Origin: a virus
Length of the DNA: 45,111 nucleotides
Direction: 5' to 3' (one strand)
IMG/VR virus record: IMGVR_UViG_3300021379_000269
Location: 1-45,111 of that record
In this document: piece by piece, positions 1 to 6,527 of the stretch
Position numbering within the stretch: position 1 is the stretch's first letter
How the letters are laid out: every line of letters starts with the position of its first letter
Notes under the pieces: generated by a model
Database searches by the model: none
Told to the model about the DNA's origin: nothing
Seen by the model: only the letters and a program-made list of their open reading frames with translations
Made by a program: the position numbers and the translations under genes

Positions 1-511
1 TCCATTTTGCAAGATGTTGTTTATACTTTATATAGTATTCATGATACGATTTTATTGAAGAGTCGTATTTCACATCATCAGGCATTGCTGGATATGGTTC
101 ACAGAAACCAAGTTCATACATTTGATGTGGTGCTTTAGATAGAACACCTTCCAGTTTACGAAAACTCTCATGTGGCACATTCTTGTTATAACGATACATA
201 AACTCTGTATTCAGTTCTGTCCACATATTATACAACCACATATAATTCTGTTTTGATTTTCGTGTCCAGATACCACTAGGATGTTTTACATGAGATGCTT
301 TATATAGAGTTGTTTCCATAACAGGATCGGGATGTAACCATCTTTGTATCTTACGCCCGTTTGCAGTCTTTCCATAGTATGGTTCACCGTCCAATACACG
401 ATGTGCAGTAGACATCAACTGAGCATACTCAATAATCATTTTACTGCAATGACTATCATTGTGCATCTGGGCACAAGTTTTGGGGTCATTGTTTAGATAG
501 AATATGTTCAT
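1..511 (-). CDS. Conserved phage protein, C-terminus cut by window edge
   Basis: An open frame starts at ATG 509-511 and runs off the left edge, giving at least 170 residues and no stop. The start overlaps the stop of the upstream SleB-like gene (ATGA), which indicates translational coupling. The protein begins MNIFYLNNDPKTCAQMHNDS and continues with an AQLMSTAHRVLDGEPYY stretch. I recall this beginning from uncharacterised proteins of T4-like marine phages. It is rich in His, Tyr and Trp, as a metal- or nucleic-acid-binding enzyme might be, but I see no diagnostic catalytic motif and assign no function. Confidence 0.8.
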   Translation of the reverse strand, partial: MNIFYLNNDPKTCAQMHNDSHCSKMIIEYAQLMSTAHRVLDGEPYYGKTANGRKIQRWLHPDPVMETTLYKASHVKHPSGIWTRKSKQNYMWLYNMWTELNTEFMYRYNKNVPHESFRKLEGVLSKAPHQMYELGFCEPYPAMPDDVKYDSSIKSYHEYYIKYKQHLAKW

Positions 512-1038
512 TTTTCCCACCTGTAAAATATATGATCTTCAATCTCAATAGTTCTGGTTTTGGTTTCTGCCCATGCCGGTTTCACATAATCTGCATGATA
601 GTGTGTTGCACCTTCAGTAACATCCAATACCTTTATACTACCACTAATAATCTGTTCTGACAAGAACAAAATATTATCAAATTCTTTTTCATTTTTAGGA
701 ACATCTGATTTACCATCACAATACCAACTGAACTGACAACGATTACGAATAGGTATCATCACTGTAGGGTCTTTCCAACTTGGTCGTGACGGGCCTTCGT
801 AAACCACTCCACAAACTGTATTTGGGAATCGTTCATCATTGACACGATTGATAGTAACAGATGCAACCGCTAACTGTCCCACCTTTGGTTGGTTTCGTGC
901 TTCATGGTATATATTTAGAGCGAGACAGTGTGCTTCCGTTTGTTTGAAAGTATCCATTTCTCCTCTAGTTAATTCTGATGCACCAGCAGGGTCAGATATT
1001 GCTAAGAACCCCGATAAAAACATTTCTGCGAAAGTCAA
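508..1038 (-). CDS. SleB-like cell wall hydrolase (Hydrolase_2 family)
   Basis: This 176-residue protein resembles the SleB/CwlJ cell-wall hydrolase family, which cuts peptidoglycan. The supporting core is CLALNIYHEARNQP near residues 38-51 (the conserved E-A-R region), then VASVTINRVND, CQFSWYCDG and ATHYHADYVKPAW, the usual order in the family. The N-terminus MTFAEMFLSGFLAISDPAG is mildly hydrophobic and could be a weak export signal; Met6 is an alternative start. The gene overlaps both neighbours by four bases. It sits in an early-type operon, away from the spanins, so a role in cell-wall remodelling during infection is as likely as one in final lysis. Confidence 0.8.
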   Translation of the reverse strand: MTFAEMFLSGFLAISDPAGASELTRGEMDTFKQTEAHCLALNIYHEARNQPKVGQLAVASVTINRVNDERFPNTVCGVVYEGPSRPSWKDPTVMIPIRNRCQFSWYCDGKSDVPKNEKEFDNILFLSEQIISGSIKVLDVTEGATHYHADYVKPAWAETKTRTIEIEDHIFYRWEK

Positions 1039-1280
1039 AACGGTATCCTTTCATTCATAGAAGCAAGTTCTGCATGATACTCGGCTTCTGCCTGTCTCAT
1101 ATCATACTCACCATCAACACCGTTTAGAACCTCTTCGGCATATTCACCGAAACAGATACCAAACTTTTCTTTTGCCTTTGCAATAATGACAGGATATGTT
1201 TCTGTCAATTGTCCATCTTTGTCATAGAAGTCGTAGACAAATTCTTCGACATCCATAAGCATTGCACTCACTTTTCCCAT
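1035..1280 (-). CDS. Small acidic hypothetical protein
   Basis: An 81-residue acidic protein, MGKVSAMLMDVEEF onward, with a repetitive Glu/Ala-rich C-terminus (MRQAEAEYHAELASMNE). I do not recognise it. Its start overlaps the stop of the 58-residue gene upstream by one base (TAATG), and its stop overlaps the SleB-like start by four, so it belongs to the operon fed by the promoter at 2032-2060. Confidence 0.75.
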   Translation of the reverse strand: MGKVSAMLMDVEEFVYDFYDKDGQLTETYPVIIAKAKEKFGICFGEYAEEVLNGVDGEYDMRQAEAEYHAELASMNERIPF

Positions 1281-1456
1281 TATATACTCCTTTGTTCAAA
1301 TAGTGTTTCTACTAGAGATGAGATTCCATTGTCGATGATTGGATTGAAACCAACAACCTTATTCGCATCTAAAGCATTTTGGAATTCCTCAACAGTCATG
1401 GACAAAACCTCATCCATGATCTGTTCCTTTACAATTTCGTTCTGAGAACAACTCAT
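1280..1456 (-). CDS. 58-residue hypothetical protein
   Basis: A short gene beginning MSCSQNEIVKEQIMDEVLSM that exactly fills the gap between its neighbours. Its ATG overlaps the stop of the 114-residue gene (TAATG) and its own TAA overlaps the next ATG in the same way. It is mostly helical and acidic with no recognised motif. The double TAATG coupling is the main evidence that it is real. Confidence 0.7.
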   Translation of the reverse strand: MSCSQNEIVKEQIMDEVLSMTVEEFQNALDANKVVGFNPIIDNGISSLVETLFEQRSI

Positions 1457-1800
1457 TACACAATCTCCTCAAAACCAAATCCAGCAACTTTATACTTCTT
1501 AGTTCCAAACAACATTTGGTCACCAACAGAAGTAGAACGCAATCCGTATTCTTTACCATCAATAACTTCTAGTGGAGCCATGACAGTAACATCTTCGGAG
1601 TAGTCTGGATTTTGGACAACCTGTCCATCAAACTCAAAGACTTGTGGTTTACTCCAAGAACCTTCGATGTTATTGGTTTTACGATATGCATACTCAAGAG
1701 CATCATTCGTAGTAAAAGTTTCGGGAACATCCACAAACGCAACAGTGCGTGGCGAATCCTCAAATGCAGTATGAATAACTGCGACTTGTTTCGTTTTCAT
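1456..1800 (-). CDS. Hypothetical protein, 114 residues
   Basis: Begins MKTKQVAVIHTAFEDSPRTV and is predicted mixed alpha/beta. It contains DALEYAYRKTNNIEGSWS and a C-terminal MLFGTKKYKVAGFGFEEIV strand-rich tail. I do not recognise the family. It is second in an operon of short genes running from 2000 to the left edge and is coupled to both neighbours by TAATG or one-base overlaps. Confidence 0.75.
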   Translation of the reverse strand: MKTKQVAVIHTAFEDSPRTVAFVDVPETFTTNDALEYAYRKTNNIEGSWSKPQVFEFDGQVVQNPDYSEDVTVMAPLEVIDGKEYGLRSTSVGDQMLFGTKKYKVAGFGFEEIV

Positions 1801-2000
1801 TATATAATCTCCTTCACGATTTGTTTTACGAAAGAACTGATAGACATATCTTTAACTGCACCATCAGAGTATTGGACTGTTACAAAGTCTTCATTGTAAG
1901 GCCCATCCAATTGGTCAATAACTTCAGCAGTGGCGGTTTCAAGTTTTTCTTCCAACCAGTTCCACAACTGAACTTCAAATTTCTTACCGTATAGAATCAT
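1800..2000 (-). CDS. Hypothetical protein, first gene of early operon
   Basis: A 66-residue protein, MILYGKKFEVQLWNWLEEKL onward. No family is recognised. It is the first gene after the promoter at 2032-2060. Its leader carries TTGAGAGAAAGAGGT followed six bases later by the ATG, so the Shine-Dalgarno GAGG lies inside the shared leader element described at 2006-2020. Confidence 0.75.
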   Translation of the reverse strand: MILYGKKFEVQLWNWLEEKLETATAEVIDQLDGPYNEDFVTVQYSDGAVKDMSISSFVKQIVKEII

Positions 2001-2005
2001 AATTT

Positions 2006-2020
2006 ACCTCTTTCTCTCAA
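2006..2020 (-). promoter_or_regulatory. Shared leader element overlapping the RBS
   Basis: The minus strand reads TTGAGAGAAAGAGGT, close after the predicted transcription start and including the Shine-Dalgarno GAGG. Related elements lie at 2731-2748, 7131-7143, 8311-8323 and 9223-9237, in the leaders of other early-type transcripts. The loop of the candidate RNA at 2800-2900 is complementary to it: UCUCUCAA pairs with TTGAGAGA and ACCUC with GAGGT. Confidence 0.6.
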
Positions 2021-2031
2021 CTTACATAGCA

Positions 2032-2060
2032 ATATTATCAAATTGTCAATACCCTGTCAA
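2032..2060 (-). promoter_or_regulatory. Sigma70-like promoter
   Basis: TTGACA (2055-2060), 17-bp spacer, TAATAT (2032-2037), preceded by AAAAGTGC. The TGA inside TTGACA is the stop codon of the gene ending at 2057. It drives the operon from 2000 leftwards. Confidence 0.75.
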
Positions 2061-2317
2061 GCACTTTTGTAATATTTGTTGTAAATTATTTTTATTTTAT
2101 CTAACTCTGGATGTTTGTGTATCCACTGGCCAGTAGAAGGATTGAATTCTGTCTTGAAGAAATTATCCATCTTTTCATTGCCTGTAGACTCATTCACCTT
2201 TATTTCTCTACAAAGACTATCAAAGTCTGCATCACTCATAATAGAATCATTTTCCATTTCATATGCATATGCAGCGACTGACAATTTAATTCTATTTCTT
2301 ATTTCTTGATTGATCAT
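2057..2317 (-). CDS. Conserved phage protein, 86 residues
   Basis: Begins MINQEIRNRIKLSVAAYAYE, then SIMSDADFDSLCREIK and a C-terminal TGQWIHKHPELDKIKIIY. This arrangement is familiar from T4-like marine phages, but I know no function for it. The MSDADFD segment superficially resembles the N-terminal lead-in of NAD-dependent DNA ligases, without a catalytic lysine. It overlaps the SprT-like gene by four bases (ATGA). Its stop codon is built into the -35 box of the next promoter. Confidence 0.75.
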   Translation of the reverse strand: MINQEIRNRIKLSVAAYAYEMENDSIMSDADFDSLCREIKVNESTGNEKMDNFFKTEFNPSTGQWIHKHPELDKIKIIYNKYYKSA

Positions 2318-2727
2318 AAAATATCAGCATCCCATACTAACTGAGCAAGTTTGTCTTGCATACGATATGCTTCCTTTTCCCAAGGCAAGTCGTAGTATGC
2401 AGTCTTAGGGTCGACTTTTCTACCCTTCCAGATTTCACCATAACCACAAGTTTCTTTGCGATAATACTGCTTAACATGAACCATCTCATGACACAGTGTG
2501 GTTACAAAATCTTTAAGGGTTAGGTCTTTACTCACTTCGATTGTGAACTCTTTGTTGGTATCTTCCATCATACACCAACCAACTGCATCACCAGTTAGTT
2601 TTTTAATCTCAACTACAATCTCCAAAGTGCGAACACGAGGGAGTAGAGCCGAAATCATTTCGTAGATAGTCTTTTCAGCGATTTCTCTCTGAAAACGATT
2701 TCCACCAGTGACTTCAATAATGTTCAT
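2314..2727 (-). CDS. SprT-like zinc metalloprotein
   Basis: A 137-residue protein with the zinc-protease signature HEMVH in TTLCHEMVHVKQYYRKE (about residues 82-98). The two His would bind zinc and the Glu would be catalytic. A later Tyr/Trp-rich segment ends in DLPWEKEAYRMQDKL, where the third ligand Glu may lie. The pattern fits SprT-like metallopeptidases, the fold of DNA-protein crosslink proteases such as SPRTN. Its leader has TTTGAGAAATGAGGTGTT between the promoter at 2759-2787 and the ATG. Confidence 0.75.
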   Translation of the reverse strand: MNIIEVTGGNRFQREIAEKTIYEMISALLPRVRTLEIVVEIKKLTGDAVGWCMMEDTNKEFTIEVSKDLTLKDFVTTLCHEMVHVKQYYRKETCGYGEIWKGRKVDPKTAYYDLPWEKEAYRMQDKLAQLVWDADIL

Positions 2728-2730
2728 AAA

Positions 2731-2748
2731 AACACCTCATTTCTCAAA
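2731..2748 (-). promoter_or_regulatory. Shared leader element before the SprT-like gene
   Basis: The minus strand reads TTTGAGAAATGAGGTGTT. TTGAGA and GAGGTGTT are complementary to UCUCAA and AACACCUC in the loop and adjoining stem of the candidate RNA encoded just upstream (2800-2900). Confidence 0.55.
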
Positions 2749-2758
2749 CTATACTTAT

Positions 2759-2787
2759 ATTATATGTTATTAAAACAAGTATGTCAA
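2759..2787 (-). promoter_or_regulatory. Consensus sigma70-like promoter
   Basis: Exact consensus: TTGACA (2782-2787), 17-bp spacer, TATAAT (2759-2764), preceded by AAAAAGTGC. The spacer is nearly identical to those at 8334-8362 and 9249-9277. It drives the SprT-like gene and the gene after it. Confidence 0.85.
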
Positions 2788-2799
2788 GCACTTTTTGCT

Positions 2800-2836
2800 A
2801 AAAAAAAAGCCCTGTAAAATCAACGATTTACAGGGC
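2800..2836 (-). terminator. Strong intrinsic terminator
   Basis: A 10-bp perfect stem GCCCTGTAAA/TTTACAGGGC with an 8-base loop, followed by nine T on the minus strand. It ends the short transcript that starts near 2900 and also the endolysin transcript, just before the next promoter. Confidence 0.9.
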
Positions 2837-2900
2837 TTCAAAGGGTATGGTGAGAACAACTTGAGAGAGAGTTGAGAGAGAGGTGTTGCCCTCACCATTC
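2800..2900 (-). ncRNA. Candidate phage small RNA with tandem CUCUCUCUCAA loop
   Basis: A roughly 100-nt transcript is bounded by a sigma70-like promoter (2905-2933) and an intrinsic terminator (2800-2836). Bases 2885-2898 pair with 2847-2860 as a continuous 14-bp stem (two G-U pairs). The 24-nt loop (2861-2884) contains CUCUCUCUCAA twice in tandem plus ACCUC. The loop is complementary to TTGAGAGA and GAGG(T) in leaders at 2006, 2731 and 9223, partly to those at 7131 and 8311, and to GAGAGAGAG before the ATG at 16426. No phage RNA of this kind is known to me. Regulation of translation initiation is inferred, not shown. The only reading frame through it also runs through the terminator, so I treat it as noncoding. 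Confidence 0.65.
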
Positions 2901-2904
2901 TTTT

Positions 2905-2933
2905 ATAGTATCCGAAAGGACACTAAATGTCAA
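2905..2933 (-). promoter_or_regulatory. Promoter of the candidate small RNA
   Basis: TTGACA (2928-2933), 17-bp spacer, TACTAT (2905-2910). The TGA within TTGACA is the endolysin stop codon. The -35 box lies in the loop region of an inverted repeat (CACTAAA and TTTAGTG). The only thing downstream before a terminator is about 100 bases of noncoding sequence. Confidence 0.65.
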
Positions 2934-3439
2934 CACATTTTTAGTGCCTCTTCTGTGGTTTCTTTAACTCTGCGAGTCCAACCACGACCAAAGGTTTCAA
3001 ATGTGGAAAGTTGCTCATAGTATCCTTGTCGAGCATCTTGATACGCCTTGATGGTTTCTTCCAAACCATTCTCTTCGACATATTCATTTACCTGTCGTAA
3101 AGTGTTAGGGCCAATAGCACCATCAGCACCGGCACCAACAAGATTTTGTAGATACTTAGCGGCTCGCCCAGTGCCAGCATTAACACCGAAATCGAACACA
3201 CACAGATCCAAACCACTAGGTAGTTCATCGCCTTTTACCCTTCCCCAATAGTTCTTTTCATAGATAGGTGCGACATCCTCAACCGTTAGGTCTTTCATGT
3301 CTTTAGTTCCACCCCATTCCTCATAGACTCTTTTAGTGACTCCAAGATTGGTTTCGCCGCCAGGGTCTTTTGGATGGTTTACATACCCACCTTCATGGTG
3401 AAGTATCATTTCCAAACAATGTTGATAATTTTCTTTCAT
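2930..3439 (-). CDS. Endolysin, GH108 N-acetylmuramidase
   Basis: A 169-residue muramidase that cleaves peptidoglycan. The GH108 signature is near the N-terminus: HHEGGYVNHPKDPGGETNLGVT (positions about 14-35), whose EGGY glutamate is the expected catalytic acid. The C-terminal half (DFGVNAGTGRAAKYLQ, DGAIGPNTLRQVN) matches the peptidoglycan-binding region that follows in this family. Length is normal and no signal peptide is seen, so export would need a holin. AAGGAGTT precedes the ATG. The spanin genes are about 13 kb away, so the lysis genes are not in one cassette. Confidence 0.92.
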   Translation of the reverse strand: MKENYQHCLEMILHHEGGYVNHPKDPGGETNLGVTKRVYEEWGGTKDMKDLTVEDVAPIYEKNYWGRVKGDELPSGLDLCVFDFGVNAGTGRAAKYLQNLVGAGADGAIGPNTLRQVNEYVEENGLEETIKAYQDARQGYYEQLSTFETFGRGWTRRVKETTEEALKMC

Positions 3440-3440
3440 A

Positions 3441-3893
3441 TTAACTCCTTAGATAATTATCGTTCCAACCAAATGCTTCCTTGACTACATTTTCAGATAG
3501 TCCTTTATACACTTGGTGAAGTTTCTTGTCTTTAGCATCAACAAGTAGTTGTGCCTCAGATGAATGTAGGCCTTCCAGTATTGCAATAAAGAGATTTTCT
3601 CTTTTGAACTGTGGAAGAGTATCATCACCGCCTTTGATAAAACGGTATAGTTTTTTTGCTTCTCTACGAAGCATAGTATGTTCAGTTCCTTCTTCTGCCT
3701 CATTTGGTGTATAAGGAACATCACCCGCTGGAATCAACCAAACGATATTTGGGTCGAATGATGATTTGATTACCATACGAAGCGGTTCACAATCATACTG
3801 CTTGAGCAGTTCGACCTTTTTGTCTTTAGTCTTTGCGTTATGCACTTTCTTTAGAACCTCAGAAAGTAGAGGTGTATAGGTGTCTTTTGCCAT
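3441..3893 (-). CDS. Conserved phage protein (DUF6433-like)
   Basis: A 150-residue protein starting MAKDTYTPLLSEVLKKVHNA. The ATG at 3893, one base after the RNase H stop, is preferred to an upstream in-frame one. It contains PLRMVIKSSFDPNIVWLIPAG, then LRREAKKLYRFIKGG and a C-terminal VVKEAFGWNDNYL. This layout is a common conserved protein of T4-like marine phages, named DUF6433 from memory. Function unknown. It lies between RNase H and endolysin. Confidence 0.75.
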   Translation of the reverse strand: MAKDTYTPLLSEVLKKVHNAKTKDKKVELLKQYDCEPLRMVIKSSFDPNIVWLIPAGDVPYTPNEAEEGTEHTMLRREAKKLYRFIKGGDDTLPQFKRENLFIAILEGLHSSEAQLLVDAKDKKLHQVYKGLSENVVKEAFGWNDNYLRS

Positions 3894-3894
3894 A

Positions 3895-4752
3895 TTAAAA
3901 GTCTCCAATGTCATTCATGAGATTTCTCAATCTCTTTTTTATAAAATAATTTAGTAGTTTTGATCTTTCACCTTTTGGGGGATTCTGATATTCCTCTAGA
4001 ATCTTACCCTTCAAGTCACTTGGAATACAATCCAAATCAATCAAAGTTTTATTGCGTTGATAGTTTCGCAACATCTCCTCACTACAAAAATCTTCTGGTT
4101 CAAGGTCTTTCCAAGTTTCCAGTTTCTTCTTTGTAAGCGGTTTCTGACGCAACTCATCTACAAATGTATTGTCAGACGATAAGAAGTTAGGAATACCATC
4201 ACTCCTGTCGCCCTTCAATATGTGCTCTTTAATATATATATGAGGATCTTGTCCGTTTACAAATTTCTTCTGAACTGGACTATACTGTTTTACAAAGTTG
4301 TGTTTCTGCAACTGTATAAAGTCCTTGTCACCAGAGAGAACTAAGACATTTTCGTATTCTGATGGTGTTACAGAAATATGTTCGATAATTGCTGCAATGC
4401 AATCATCTGCTTCTGCACCCTCTACTTCTAATACTTTATAGGGAAAATTGTCTCTTATCTCATCTCTAATATTATTTAGAGTTTCAAAGATTGTAGCCCA
4501 ATCGAGTCCAGATGCTTCTCTATCTTTCTTTCGATTAGATTTATAATTGGGGAAGTATTCTCTTCTCCAATATTTTTTGCTGTCATAACAAAGAACCAAT
4601 TCACCATATTCTTCATAAAACCTAGAACGATACATTCTAAGTGAATTAAGAACCATGTGACGAACCAAATCTTCATCGACATCATTTTTTCGTGAACCAA
4701 TTTGCATCATCAAATTACTGATAGTGACTTGGTTCATATCAACTAGTATCAT
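3895..4752 (-). CDS. rnh: RNase H, 5'-3' exonuclease of the FEN family
   Basis: A 285-residue homologue of T4 RNase H, which removes RNA primers and flaps from lagging-strand fragments. Acidic metal-binding motifs appear in order: MILVDMNQV at the start, CYDSKKYWRREYFPNYKSNR (about 54-73), the cluster VEGAEADDC (about 109-117), VLSGDKDFIQL (about 137-147) and LKGDRSDGIPNF. These are the usual PIN/FEN carboxylates. Length is near T4's 305. It has its own promoter at 4784-4812 and an AAGGTG ribosome binding site. It works with the helicase, primase and polymerase found in this window. Confidence 0.93.
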   Translation of the reverse strand: MILVDMNQVTISNLMMQIGSRKNDVDEDLVRHMVLNSLRMYRSRFYEEYGELVLCYDSKKYWRREYFPNYKSNRKKDREASGLDWATIFETLNNIRDEIRDNFPYKVLEVEGAEADDCIAAIIEHISVTPSEYENVLVLSGDKDFIQLQKHNFVKQYSPVQKKFVNGQDPHIYIKEHILKGDRSDGIPNFLSSDNTFVDELRQKPLTKKKLETWKDLEPEDFCSEEMLRNYQRNKTLIDLDCIPSDLKGKILEEYQNPPKGERSKLLNYFIKKRLRNLMNDIGDF

Positions 4753-4783
4753 TGTATTGTCACCTTATTTTTCATAGTATTAT

Positions 4784-4812
4784 ATATTAGTCTATATTCA
4801 CATGAATGTCAA
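4784..4812 (-). promoter_or_regulatory. Sigma70-like promoter for RNase H
   Basis: TTGACA (4807-4812), 17-bp spacer, TAATAT (4784-4789), then about 25 bases of leader to the RNase H ATG. It lies immediately after the tRNA-like hairpin at 4821-4861. Confidence 0.7.
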
Positions 4813-4820
4813 TAGATTTT

Positions 4821-4861
4821 TGGAGCGAGTGAAGTCTACGGCCGATGGCGACTCCACTCGC
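4821..4861 (-). other. tRNA-like minihelix ending in CCA
   Basis: The minus strand folds as a continuous 12-bp stem: GCGAGTGGAGTC (4861-4850) pairs with GACTTCACTCGC (4836-4825) with one G-U. A 13-base inner part can form GCC/GGC. It ends in TCCA, the same discriminator and CCA as tRNA-Gly directly upstream, and both elements are preceded by TTATGCG. It has no D, anticodon or T arms. It may be a degenerate tRNA copy, a processing signal or a minihelix RNA. No T-run follows, so a terminator is unlikely. Confidence 0.5.
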
Positions 4862-4868
4862 ATAAACT

Positions 4869-4942
4869 TGGAGCGGGCAAGGAGAATCGAACTCCTGTCA
4901 TCAGATTGGAAATCTGAGGTAATACCATTATACGATGCCCGC
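4869..4942 (-). tRNA. tRNA-Gly (TCC)
   Basis: A 74-base cloverleaf with acceptor GCGGGCA pairing with TGCCCGC, discriminator T and an encoded CCA. The T arm contains GGAGTTCGATTCTCC. The anticodon loop TTTCCAA in stem TCAGA/TCTGA gives anticodon TCC, reading GGA and GGG. Confidence 0.92.
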
Positions 4943-4947
4943 ATAAT

Positions 4948-5145
4948 TCATTTCTTTCTTTGTGCCTTTATACACACCAACTGATTATTAGGAGGCGGGA
5001 AACCATTTGTTCTACCCATATTCCTTATAACCCTTTCTCGTTTTAGCATACATTCATTCATACTGTAATATTTACCGTATACTTCAGCATCCACTGTAGG
5101 ATTTGTTGAACCCCATATCAATTGAATTGTCACTAATACCCACAT
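4948..5145 (-). CDS. Small conserved hypothetical protein between tRNAs
   Basis: A 65-residue protein beginning MWVLVTIQLIWGS, a hydrophobic start that could be a signal or membrane anchor. It continues with MNECMLKRERVIRN and ends NNQLVCIKAQRKK. Two Cys could pair if exported. Similar short proteins occur in marine T4-like phages in my memory; function unknown. It lies between tRNA-Gly and tRNA-Thr with AAAGGA before the start. Confidence 0.7.
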   Translation of the reverse strand: MWVLVTIQLIWGSTNPTVDAEVYGKYYSMNECMLKRERVIRNMGRTNGFPPPNNQLVCIKAQRKK

Positions 5146-5161
5146 AAATGTATCCTTTTTC

Positions 5162-5237
5162 TGGTGCTGGTTGAGAGACTCGAACTCCCGGCCTGAGGTT
5201 TACAAAACCCCTGCTCTACCAACTGAGCTAAACCAGC
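5162..5237 (-). tRNA. tRNA-Thr (TGT)
   Basis: A 76-base cloverleaf with acceptor GCTGGTT pairing with AACCAGC, discriminator A and an encoded CCA. The D arm is GCTCAGTTGGTAGAGC and the T arm contains GGGAGTTCGAGTCTC. The anticodon loop TTTGTAA gives TGT, reading ACA. Confidence 0.92.
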
Positions 5238-5238
5238 G

Positions 5239-5625
5239 TTATTCTTCTAGAGTTTTCTGGATTAAATCTTCCATCATCTCCATATCAATTCTAGTTATCA
5301 ACTGTCCATCTTCTTTTGTTGTTGAAACAAATAAATCCACAATGTCTTGCATAGGATGTTCCATATCCATATCTCTGTAAATTGTAGATTTAACTAGTTC
5401 AATCAGAAAACCGACATCTCTAATAAATTCTGTCTTATTTGTAGACACACCATTTTCATTCAAGTTATGAATTAGGTTGACTACTAATCCTTCTGTAAGA
5501 TGTTCTGCAAACATAACTGCTTCACGCAATTCCATTTCAGAATTATCTATTACAATTTCCTTTTGAGGTTTTGCCTTTTTAGGGAACTGAATAATTTTAC
5601 CCTTTTCGTCTGGCATAGTATCCAT
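5239..5625 (-). CDS. Conserved phage protein, acidic
   Basis: About 128 residues starting MDTMPDEKGKIIQFPKKAK. ATG 5625 follows a GGAAGAGGAAG ribosome binding site; ATG 5616 is equally possible. The protein is acidic and helical (ELREAVMFAEHLTEGLV, FIRDVGFLIELVKSTIYRD) and ends MMEDLIQKTLEE. It overlaps the basic gene upstream. I recall a related family in marine T4-like phages without a known function. The size and helical character would suit a small transcription accessory protein, but no motif proves it. Confidence 0.7.
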   Translation of the reverse strand: MDTMPDEKGKIIQFPKKAKPQKEIVIDNSEMELREAVMFAEHLTEGLVVNLIHNLNENGVSTNKTEFIRDVGFLIELVKSTIYRDMDMEHPMQDIVDLFVSTTKEDGQLITRIDMEMMEDLIQKTLEE

Positions 5626-6136
5626 CTTCCTCTTCCATTTCTCGTGTCCATTCACACTGAATGTCTGGATACCAAGTTCCAACATTGCGTTTAGGAGTTC
5701 CATCTTCATGGTATGCCATGACTAGACATACATTCTTCACTCTGTGTTGTTGGTATTCACCCCAAAACATATCCAACCAAGTTCCTGTTCTAAGGTATGT
5801 TTCCATGTTACGAACATACCCTTCATGTTGGAGTTGTTTTGCCAATGCACCTTTTACATTCTTTCGTGCGGCAGCCCGTTCTGCGGCCGCAAGTCCTTTT
5901 TGTGTCTTAATCCACTCTTTAACTTTCTTATGTGACCATGCATGATCGTCACCTTTTGCAAGAACATCTGGGTGAATTGATTTGTATTCTGGGGGATTTT
6001 CTTTTAGTCGTTTTTCACGAGCCTTGGCAAGACGCTCTGCAGCGGCCTTCTTCTGCTCTTCTGACATTGGTTTCCTACGCTTCCTAGGCTTAGGAATCGT
6101 GTTGTCACTTTCAATTCTAACATTTCGTCTTGCCAT
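5597..6136 (-). CDS. Basic conserved phage protein
   Basis: A 179-residue protein, very basic at the start (MARRNVRIES, KPRKRRKPMSEEQKKAAAERL) and suited to nucleic-acid or ribosome binding. The C-terminal half is aromatic and more globular (YLRTGTWLDMFWGEYQQHRV, NVGTWYPDIQCEWTREM). It lies directly downstream of bS21. I do not recognise a named domain. Confidence 0.75.
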   Translation of the reverse strand: MARRNVRIESDNTIPKPRKRRKPMSEEQKKAAAERLAKAREKRLKENPPEYKSIHPDVLAKGDDHAWSHKKVKEWIKTQKGLAAAERAAARKNVKGALAKQLQHEGYVRNMETYLRTGTWLDMFWGEYQQHRVKNVCLVMAYHEDGTPKRNVGTWYPDIQCEWTREMEEEDGYYARRKG

Positions 6137-6151
6137 TTCATCACCATTTAA

Positions 6152-6418
6152 TTAGTAACCAAGTTCTTCTTTACGCTTCTGCATCTTTCTTTTGTATCTA
6201 CGAGTTGCAGCAGCCTTTGCCTTTCTGCGTTTTGTTCCTTTACTTTCGTAAAAAGATCTTTCACGCAATTCTTGAAAAAACCCATCTTTAACGAGTTTCT
6301 TTTTCAATACTCTTAATGCCTTATTCACATCACCATCACGAACCGTAACAGTCAATCCCTGTGGGAACTCTGACTTCGGTTTATATTGTCTTTTATTATT
6401 ATACTTATTATACCTCAT
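6152..6418 (-). CDS. rpsU: Ribosomal protein bS21 homologue
   Basis: An 88-residue phage-encoded bS21. The family core is clear: LTVTVRDGDVNKALRVLKKK, then FFQELRERSFYESKGTKRRK and a strongly basic C-terminal helix with AAATRRYKRKMQKRK. bS21 sits on the 30S subunit near the 16S 3' end and helps initiation. Phage copies are established in some marine phages. A phage bS21 could exchange with the host protein and favour phage mRNAs. It sits beside a tRNA gene, in a block that looks devoted to translation. Confidence 0.9.
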   Translation of the reverse strand: MRYNKYNNKRQYKPKSEFPQGLTVTVRDGDVNKALRVLKKKLVKDGFFQELRERSFYESKGTKRRKAKAAATRRYKRKMQKRKEELGY

Positions 6419-6436
6419 TATATCCTCATAGTTAGT

Positions 6437-6513
<77 letters not shown>

Positions 6514-6527
6514 ATTCCTTAACCCAA

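Noticed and set aside
2770-2898. A 42-residue frame through the candidate small RNA
   Set aside because: It runs through the terminator stem and T-run and would be nearly leaderless. The strong hairpins and the separate promoter and terminator fit RNA function better.
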